From Chloroflexia bacterium (GTDB taxonomy: Bacteria > Chloroflexota > Chloroflexia > Thermomicrobiales > UBA6265): a stretch of 33,028 nucleotides of DNA. Made by a program: the position numbers and the translations under genes. Location: assembly GCA_013697005.1 (NCBI GenBank), contig JACCXM010000278.1, forward strand, positions 1-33,028. Direction: 5' to 3'. Of this stretch, positions 26,763 through 33,028 are shown piece after piece (the stretch's first letter is position 1; each line of letters starts with the position of its first letter). A model generated the notes under the pieces. It had not been told where the DNA came from. It did not search any database and worked only from the letters and a program-made list of their open reading frames with translations.

Positions 26763-27314
26763 TTATGATACCGTTCGCGGTCCGTTGCCGCCAAGCCCCA
26801 GTGGTCCCCTTCCGGGGGAGTCTGCCTTCAATGACGCCGCATCGGCGGCAATCGTTTCGCTCTCAGCCACGGGCGACATCGCCAGCGCCTGCCACACCAC
26901 CCCGCCTTGACTGATCGTGAGCAACACGGTCAGGATCGCCGAGACCACACACCACTGGCAGATCGCGCCGATGACGGCCACCTCGAGCCAGGTCAGATAC
27001 GAAGCGAACACCGTCCCTCCCAGCGCGGCAGCGAAAGCAATACTCAGCGCGGCGAACGCGAGTGATGGGCGCACCCGCGCCACGACGTTGCCGGCCAGCA
27101 CGGTCCCGTACATCGCCAGACCGAGCAGCGCCACCGGCACCGGACCCACGGTCGCGAACTCGCTCGCCTGCACCGTGTGGCAGTCGCCGAGCCCGCAAAC
27201 GAGCGCGCCCGCATCGAAATGGGTCCACGTCAGATAGGCGGACAGGATGACGCCCGCCACCACGACGGTGGTCGCGGCAATCCAGAGCGGAGAACGTGGT
27301 CGCTGGATGGTCAT
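26763..27314 (-). CDS. Vitamin K epoxide reductase (VKOR) family membrane protein
   Basis: ILSAYLTWTHFDAGALVCGLGDCHTVQASEFATVGPVPVALLGLAMYGTVL...GTVFASYLTWLEVAVIGAICQWCVVSAILTVLL; ATG follows the DsbA-like TAG directly. Confidence 0.93.
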   Translation of the reverse strand: MTIQRPRSPLWIAATTVVVAGVILSAYLTWTHFDAGALVCGLGDCHTVQASEFATVGPVPVALLGLAMYGTVLAGNVVARVRPSLAFAALSIAFAAALGGTVFASYLTWLEVAVIGAICQWCVVSAILTVLLTISQGGVVWQALAMSPVAESETIAADAASLKADSPGRGPLGLGGNGPRTVS

Positions 27315-28139
27315 CTAAGCCTGCGCCAGCGCATCATCGATTGCCTGTTTGACGGCGTTCCAGTCTTGCCACGCATCGACCTCATCACTGCCGACGAACA
27401 GCGTTGGCGTGCTGTCGATCCCCGCCGCTTGCGCCGCGGCGATCGACTGTTGGACCTGTTCCAGTTTTTCACCTCCGTCGAGGCAACTGTTGAATGCGCC
27501 GGTATCGAGTCCCAACGTCTCGGCCATCTGCTTCAGGCGCGGATCGGTGAAGCTGTTGGCGCCGCCTTGATTGAGAAACAACGTGTCATGATAGCGCCAG
27601 TATCCGTTCTGGTCGGCGGCGCAGGCCGCGGCTTCCGCGGCGCGCACGGCCTGGGGGCCGCGGAACGCATAGTCGCGATACTCGAACCGGACCGCGCCCG
27701 ATTCCACGTACTCGGCAACAATCAGGGGTTTCACCGCACGGGTGAACTCACGGCAGCCGGGTCAGGTGTAGTCTCCCCACTCGACAACCGTGACCGGAGC
27801 GTCGGCAGCACCCATCGCCATGCCGTCCACCGGTATCTCGGGGGGCATCGCCTCGGCCACCAACACCGGCGCCCCCGCGTCCTGCGGCCGGTTGACCAGG
27901 ATCAGGACGAGGGCCACGATGACCGCCGCCGCAATCGCGCCGCCAAGGAGCGTGAGCTGCTTGCGCCGGACCGCCTGCTCCTCGGCGATCTTGCGTTGGG
28001 CGCGGCCAGAGCTACGGCGCTCCGCCCTACCAGCGCGTCCTGGATCAGGACCCGGCTGGTCCTGCGATTGGGGTGGCATCGTTTGCGACATCCTCTCTTC
28101 GGGTCTCATCGACCCGCCAACCATCGTCGTCCTGAACAA
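27315..28139 (-). CDS. DsbA-like thioredoxin-fold protein, candidate selenoprotein with in-frame TGA (Sec) at 27762-27764
   Basis: Same-frame ORFs 28139-27762 and 27734-27315 join as ...APVTVVEWGDYT-[TGA]-PGCREFTRAVKPLIVAEYVESGAVRFEYRDYAFRGPQAVRAAEAAACAADQNGYWRYHDTLFLNQGG...AAGIDSTPTLFVG. TGA occupies the first Cys of CxxC. Start could be 28109, 28091 or 28079. Confidence 0.85.
27728..27764 (-). promoter_or_regulatory. Candidate bacterial SECIS element: TGA plus downstream hairpin
   Basis: UGA-CCCGGCUGCCGUGAG-UUCACC-CGUGC-GGUGAA-AC: 6 bp perfect stem (7 with a bulged A), 5 nt loop starting 22 nt after UGA with G at loop position 2. Confidence 0.6.
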
Positions 28140-30888
28140 AGATAAGCCGTGCCGCCTCCTGCTGGGAGGGATTCACGGGCGCATTGGGATCGTGGGAATG
28201 ATTGGCCGGGTTGTCGACCAGCACCCGCGCACTAACCCGGCCGTCCTCCAACCGCCGCACGTCTTCGACCCCCAGCAAGGCTACCCGTTCCGCCAGTGTC
28301 AGGGGAAGCGGAGTCTTCGCCATCGTCTCCAGCGCTCGCGTCGACCCATCCGGATAGGCGTAGCGGAGGCGATCGTCGCTGTACAGCGCCAGCCGCCGCA
28401 GGATGTCACCGGCGTTCGAACAGGCGACCAGCTCCCGCGCCGTCGCTGTGACCGCGAGGCGCGTTGCCTCGTCCGCCGCGACACCGCCGCTCTCGGTGGC
28501 GTTCGGTGGCTCATCCACGGCCGGTCCCCCCGCCAGCGCCCCGATCTCTTCCAGCGTGCGCGGTTCCACCACGCAATCCTCGGGTCCGGGAGCATCACGC
28601 GCCAGCAACGCGGTCTGCTGCAAACCTCGCACGTAGGCGATGACGTCTCGCACCTGACCGCTGTCCAGTTCTTCACCGAAACCGGGCATCTCGGTACCGT
28701 CGATACCATTCTCGATCCAGTAGGCGTAGTCGTCGTCCGAGTGCGGCAGGGCATGACCCGAGGTGAGGTCGGCCGGCGGTCTGGACAGCGACGCCGCCCC
28801 CGGCCCGTCGCCGCGGCCACCGGCGCCATGACAGAGCACACAATTCTGGGCGAAAAGCGGCTCCCCGCGCACGACCGCTGCCGGATCCGCCGCGGCCATG
28901 CTGACCGCAACCGGCGATTCGATCGCGGCAATCGCCTCGGTGGAAAGACGCGCCTGGAACAACAGCACCAGCCCGGCCACGATCGCCGCTGAGCCGAGCC
29001 CAGCGGCCTCCTTGCGAAATACCGGTGTGCCACCGGCCAGCGCAAAGCCGATACCGGCGATCCCGAGCACCAGCATCACCAGCGCGGCGATTCCGGACGG
29101 ACCGAACAGCGGTGGCGGCGGCGGAATCTGGACCGGCGCGGCATCCGCCGCGATCGAAGAGGTCGCCGTCGGCACCCAGTCCGGTTGACCCGGCATCCGC
29201 ACCGTCACCTGCATCCGCCAATCGCCGGGGAAGGCCAGCTCCGAGCCCTGCGCCTCATATCCCCCCGCGGGAGCGCTGGTCAGCGGAATGTCGATCTGCC
29301 CGGTTTGCCGCTCCGGCAGCTCCACGCGGAGGGTGGCATCCGTGATCGCGGGGTTGCGCAGATGGGCGTCATGCCCGCTCCCCAGCTCCAACCGGTAGCG
29401 ATTCTGACCGACACCGCCCGGAGAGATGATCAGCGCCCCGGATTGTCCGCCGGCATCCAGGGGAATCCTGACACTGGCGGCATCCCGCGCGATGACCTGC
29501 CGTGCCGGTGGCGTCCCGATCAGCATGCCGACGACCCCGAGCAGGAGTGTGACCACCACCGCTTCCGCCAGCAGCGCCGTCACGAAATGATTGCTCCACC
29601 CTTCCGCGCCCTCCTCCGTCACCGCTCCGCGCAGCTTGCGCGTAATGACGGCGAGATTGAATGCGCCAAGCAGGAGCAGCGGCACGATCAGAATCAGCTT
29701 CAGGAGCAGTGTCTGACCGTAGGGAGTACCCGTCAGCGCGGGCAGATTCCCGACCTGGAGCCACGCGGAGTAGAGCCCCGTGAACCCCATCACCCCCCAC
29801 GCGATCAACGCCAGCAGCGAAAATCGCGGGATCGCGCGCCCCAACACGACGCGCCGCCCCGTGGCGGTGAGATCGCGCACCGCCGGCGTCAACGCGGCCA
29901 CCAGGAAGAGCAATCCTCCCGCCCAGAGCGCCGCGCCGAGGAGGTGGATGTAGTCGAAGGCGACCGCGGTCGCCTGGCCCGCCGGCTCCGCGCCGGCGTG
30001 CGAGATCATCGAGAACGGGAACGGCAGCGCCGCACTGGCGAGCACCGCCAACAGCGTTGGGACGCGCCGCCGCCACGGCCACCACCACGCCGCGCCCAGC
30101 AGTACCGCGGCGAAAACGAGCAGAACGCCCACCCGCACCAGCCACCACGTACCGTACCGGGTCTGGCCGAGGGTGATCGTCAACCCATTGAGCAAATCTC
30201 CCGGACCCGAGATCGCCATCGCCTGCACGACCAGGGCGATGGCATTGGCGATCAGCGAGAAGGCGAACGCGCCGATCGCATAACCGCGCACCCGCCGCGT
30301 CAGTTTCGGTCCCAACTGCCACGCCGGCGAAATCGCGGGCCGGACGACGAAAAGCCAGACCGGCCAGATGGCGGCGACCGCGGCCAGACCGAGCAACGCC
30401 AACCAGCGCGCGACCGGCAGCATCCATTCCGGAACCGCGCCCGCCGCCGTCTCCGGAGCTGGCTCGGCCACCGCGCGCACATCGGCTTGCGTGCCGACCG
30501 TGAACGGCACGTACCCCTGGGCCGTGTGACCATCCACGGTCGAGAGGGTGCGCCACAACAGCGAATAGGTGCCGTTGGCGAGATCGGGCGGCATCGTGAC
30601 GGTCATCGTCCGCGGTTCTGCACCGATCGTGCTGACCGCGCCCGAGATTTCCGTTCCTGTTTGGTCGAACAGCTCCACCAGGGAATACGACGGCTCGAGC
30701 GGTTCGGTGAAGCGCAAGGTGACGACGCGCGGCGGGATTGGCAGCACCGCGCTGGCCGCGGGATCGCTGCTCTCGAGAAACGCGTGCGCCGTTGCTGGCG
30801 TCGTGGACATGCCGAACCATGCCGTCATCCACAGGATGATCAGCATGGCTCCGCGCAGGCGCGCTCGAGCGCGGGCTCGGCTCACCAT
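28045..30888 (-). CDS. CopC-CopD fusion with cytochrome c domain and C-terminal NTF2-like domain
   Basis: HAFLESSDPAASAVLPIPPRVVTLRFTEPLEPSYSLVELFD (CopC); multi-TM CopD region; GEPLFAQNCVLCHGAGGRGDGPGAASLSRPPADL...MPGFGEELDSGQVRDVIAYVRGL (cyt c, CxxCH). Confidence 0.88.
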   Translation of the reverse strand: MVSRARARARLRGAMLIILWMTAWFGMSTTPATAHAFLESSDPAASAVLPIPPRVVTLRFTEPLEPSYSLVELFDQTGTEISGAVSTIGAEPRTMTVTMPPDLANGTYSLLWRTLSTVDGHTAQGYVPFTVGTQADVRAVAEPAPETAAGAVPEWMLPVARWLALLGLAAVAAIWPVWLFVVRPAISPAWQLGPKLTRRVRGYAIGAFAFSLIANAIALVVQAMAISGPGDLLNGLTITLGQTRYGTWWLVRVGVLLVFAAVLLGAAWWWPWRRRVPTLLAVLASAALPFPFSMISHAGAEPAGQATAVAFDYIHLLGAALWAGGLLFLVAALTPAVRDLTATGRRVVLGRAIPRFSLLALIAWGVMGFTGLYSAWLQVGNLPALTGTPYGQTLLLKLILIVPLLLLGAFNLAVITRKLRGAVTEEGAEGWSNHFVTALLAEAVVVTLLLGVVGMLIGTPPARQVIARDAASVRIPLDAGGQSGALIISPGGVGQNRYRLELGSGHDAHLRNPAITDATLRVELPERQTGQIDIPLTSAPAGGYEAQGSELAFPGDWRMQVTVRMPGQPDWVPTATSSIAADAAPVQIPPPPPLFGPSGIAALVMLVLGIAGIGFALAGGTPVFRKEAAGLGSAAIVAGLVLLFQARLSTEAIAAIESPVAVSMAAADPAAVVRGEPLFAQNCVLCHGAGGRGDGPGAASLSRPPADLTSGHALPHSDDDYAYWIENGIDGTEMPGFGEELDSGQVRDVIAYVRGLQQTALLARDAPGPEDCVVEPRTLEEIGALAGGPAVDEPPNATESGGVAADEATRLAVTATARELVACSNAGDILRRLALYSDDRLRYAYPDGSTRALETMAKTPLPLTLAERVALLGVEDVRRLEDGRVSARVLVDNPANHSHDPNAPVNPSQQEAARLIFVQDDDGWRVDETRREDVANDATPIAGPAGS

Positions 30889-30920
30889 GAGACGCGAATC
30901 ACCGGCTCACGTCCAATCCG

Positions 30921-31664
30921 TCACCGTATCAGCTTTCCCGAGGGTTCGCTCTCAAGCGGGAGAGCCGCTGGCGATGCGGGCGACGCACTTGCAGGCATCG
31001 CCCCTAAGGACGTTGGCCGGCGCGAGCGAGTCAAAGCCACCGCAGCGACAATGACGCCCAGCACCCCGGCCACGATACCCGCGATGCCCAGCGCGCGCGC
31101 CGTCTCCGCCGAAGCCTGCGCGTTCGCCGTTTCGGCTTGGAGCAGCGCCAGGTCGGGTCGCGTCACGGGAAACTCGATCGCGGTCAGCGGCTCGACACTG
31201 TTGAACGTCGTTGGGCCCGAGGTAACGCTTTCGTCGACCGTCGCCTCGCCGATCGTTCCGAAGATACGGAACGTGTAATCCCCACTCGCGGTGGGCACGA
31301 ATACCGCCTCGTACGCGCCGTCTTCCACCGGCGCCAATGCCAGCTCTTTGGTTTGTCCGTCCCTGCTCACCTCCGCGTTCAGGGTCGCCGCCAGCCCTGC
31401 GACCGGCTCCGTGCCGCCGGTGGCGTACTCCTCCACGCTGAGATAGAGCGCGTTCGGCTGTCCGAGATAGGCGGGCTCGTCACGAAATCCGATCTCCATG
31501 ACATATCGCCCCTCGCCCACTTCGATATCGACGTGGGCGAGCGCGCGGTCTGCCGTGGTCAACATCGCGCCAGCGACTCCCGCCAAGGCGATCGCCAGCA
31601 AACGCCCGCGGAGAGCTGCCGGACACGTGCCAGTCCTACAGCTCTGGTGTCGCCGCCGCGTCAT
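30921..31664 (-). CDS. YtkA-like/copper-associated secreted membrane-anchored protein
   Basis: MTRRRHQSCRTGTCPAALRGRLLAIALAGVAGAMLTTADRALAHVDIEVGEGRYVMEIGFRDEPAYLGQPNALYLSVEEY...EAVFVPTASGDYTFRIFGTIGE...; GAGGAGG SD upstream of 31664; C-terminal TM. Confidence 0.65.
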   Translation of the reverse strand: MTRRRHQSCRTGTCPAALRGRLLAIALAGVAGAMLTTADRALAHVDIEVGEGRYVMEIGFRDEPAYLGQPNALYLSVEEYATGGTEPVAGLAATLNAEVSRDGQTKELALAPVEDGAYEAVFVPTASGDYTFRIFGTIGEATVDESVTSGPTTFNSVEPLTAIEFPVTRPDLALLQAETANAQASAETARALGIAGIVAGVLGVIVAAVALTRSRRPTSLGAMPASASPASPAALPLESEPSGKLIR

Positions 31665-32301
31665 GTCCGTCCTCCTCGGCGTGCTCGTGCTCGGCATCTT
31701 CGCCCTCGGCATGTTCGTGTTCGGCCTCATCAGCGCCCGCGTCACTCGGCTCGGCAATACCGCTTGCGGCAGAAACTGGCGCCAGGGCGTGCCCAATGAT
31801 GACCGTTACCAGGGTTCCGTCGCCCTCCGCCGAAAACATGGCGAACCCGACATATCCTGGCGCTCCACTCTCGGCGAGACCGGTAATCAGCGTGTCGCCC
31901 GCCATCGCCCCGCCGACGTCGCCACAGGCAATCGCCTCCATGGCCTCATCGCTCTCGTAAACCATCACCGCGTGCGGGGCGGTCACCACATCGTCGAGCG
32001 TGCCGTCGATCGGCGTCTCACTGACCATCATCTGATAGGCCGCATCCGGGTTGACCGCGGTCGGCGTCGCCACCGGCGCATTATCGAGATCGACGCTACC
32101 GCCGACGCCATTGAGGCGGACTGCCACCCCGCCCAATTGCTCGCACGTTCCTTCGTGGATTCTGGCCGGGTGGCCATGCTCCGCGTGCGCCAGCGTCGGA
32201 CTCGCGCCGAAGCACAACGCGGCCGCGCTCAGCCAGATTCCGGCCGCCCGGACAGTTCCGCTCGCCACGCGTGGCGACGTATTTTTGGCACGTTTGCGCA
32301 T
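31636..32301 (-). CDS. Secreted protein with His/Glu-rich metal-binding tail
   Basis: Signal peptide; C-terminus DEAEHEHAEGEDAEHEHAEEDGHDAAATPEL; overlaps the start of the next gene. Confidence 0.7.
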   Translation of the reverse strand: MRKRAKNTSPRVASGTVRAAGIWLSAAALCFGASPTLAHAEHGHPARIHEGTCEQLGGVAVRLNGVGGSVDLDNAPVATPTAVNPDAAYQMMVSETPIDGTLDDVVTAPHAVMVYESDEAMEAIACGDVGGAMAGDTLITGLAESGAPGYVGFAMFSAEGDGTLVTVIIGHALAPVSAASGIAEPSDAGADEAEHEHAEGEDAEHEHAEEDGHDAAATPEL

Positions 32302-32364
32302 TGAATCAGTCCTCTCTCCTCGTTAATCGTTGCCGCGATCGGAATGGTTCCCGCGGCTCGCGGC

Positions 32365-32832
32365 TTACGCCGTGGCCGCGATTCGCCGGGGAGGAGGGAG
32401 GAGAACGCGCTGGTATAGACTCTGAGGTATCCGGCTCGCGAACCCTATTGGCGCGCGGCTCGCCGCCGCGATAACGACCGTCGTCATGGCGCCGGCCAGG
32501 AAATGCACGTCGCTCGCGGTGGGAGCCGCGTCGTGTTGCTCACCAACGTCGAGGCTCGCTAGTCCGTGTTCGCGATGCTCGCCAGCTGAGCCGGCGCCAA
32601 CCACCGGATCGAACCAGCTCGCTGCACCACCACCCGCATGCGATGGACCAGACTCGTGATGAGACGGCACGAAGTCGTGGTGATGGACCGATCCGTCGCC
32701 GGCATCGACCCACAGTTGCGCCAGCGAATGCGCATGAGCCGTTTCCGCTCCAGCCCGGTACTGCGTGGGAAGGAGGAAGAGACCCAACAGCGCCAAGCCC
32801 CAGATGAGACCCGGCCACGCTGAGCGTCGCAT
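32365..32832 (-). CDS. His-rich membrane protein, copper-cluster associated
   Basis: MRRSAWPGLIWGLALLGLFLLPTQYRAGAETAHAHSLAQLWVDAGDGSVHHHDFVPSHHESGPSHAGGG...SDVHFLAGAMTTVVIAAASRAP; ORF extends to 32973. Confidence 0.5.
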   Translation of the reverse strand: MRRSAWPGLIWGLALLGLFLLPTQYRAGAETAHAHSLAQLWVDAGDGSVHHHDFVPSHHESGPSHAGGGAASWFDPVVGAGSAGEHREHGLASLDVGEQHDAAPTASDVHFLAGAMTTVVIAAASRAPIGFASRIPQSLYQRVLLPPPRRIAATA

Positions 32833-33028
32833 GTTCGTTACAGGTCGTTGCACGGCGGACGTGATCGCTCCCCTGGATTGGGAATCGTGGCCGGGATGGC
32901 TGGCGGGTATCAGCCCCGACCGACGCCAAAAGCCTACCACGCCAGATTGCGATGTCACTGGGAGCGCAATCATGGGACGGCGACGGCGAATGAAAAAACC
33001 TGGGTCGATTCGCCCCTCGGCGAAACGC

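Noticed and set aside
27762-27764. Reading the TGA as a plain pseudogene nonsense mutation
   Set aside because: Not excluded, but less favoured: exact catalytic-Cys position, intact downstream frame and domain, SECIS-like hairpin at canonical spacing.
27177-28145. 322 aa plus-strand ORF across the DsbA/VKOR region
   Set aside because: Antisense shadow; the minus strand carries recognisable VKOR and DsbA domains.
29185-31278. 697 aa plus-strand ORF
   Set aside because: Arg/Gln/His-rich shadow of the CopC-CopD gene and its neighbour on the opposite strand; high-GC antisense artefact.
1-33028. tRNA, rRNA, prophage or transposase genes
   Set aside because: None recognised on either strand by reading; no integrase/transposase signatures.

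Overview
High-GC (probably Chloroflexota/Thermomicrobia-like, inferred from gene content and style only) chromosomal window, densely coding. Left to right: a roughly 300 bp stretch of different-looking sequence (GldG-like ABC auxiliary protein fragment, minus strand) joined at about 300-311 to a 5'-truncated xanthine dehydrogenase gene, a likely assembly chimera; a short AIGxL pentad-repeat protein; a DUF3830 protein; a BMP-family (nucleoside-type) ABC transporter operon followed by a PRTase-like protein, a GH4-family glycosidase and a BadF/GlcNAc-kinase-like protein; Fe/Mn superoxide dismutase; pntAA-pntAB-pntB transhydrogenase; SnoaL-like protein; LLM flavin oxidoreductase; apt; HdeD/DUF308 and DUF1269 membrane proteins; two tandem UspA proteins translationally overlapped with a secreted PQQ-propeller protein and an AMP-dependent acyl synthetase; GH1 beta-glucosidase; matrixin-like metalloprotease; and a minus-strand copper/thiol cluster (His-rich proteins, YtkA-like protein, CopC-CopD-cytochrome c fusion, DsbA-like protein, VKOR). 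The strongest observation is that the DsbA-like gene is split only by an in-frame TGA lying exactly at the first Cys of the CxxC active site (WGDYT-[TGA]-PGCREF). A 6-7 bp hairpin with a CGUGC loop starts its loop 22 nt after the TGA, so this is a strong selenocysteine (UxxC) candidate next to VKOR. The second is a set of intergenic elements made of 7-9 bp tandem units (mostly GGGTGATN) in inverted arms around a spacer of tens of bp, which supply stop and start codons to the flanking genes. All calls are from reading the sequence; no searches were run.
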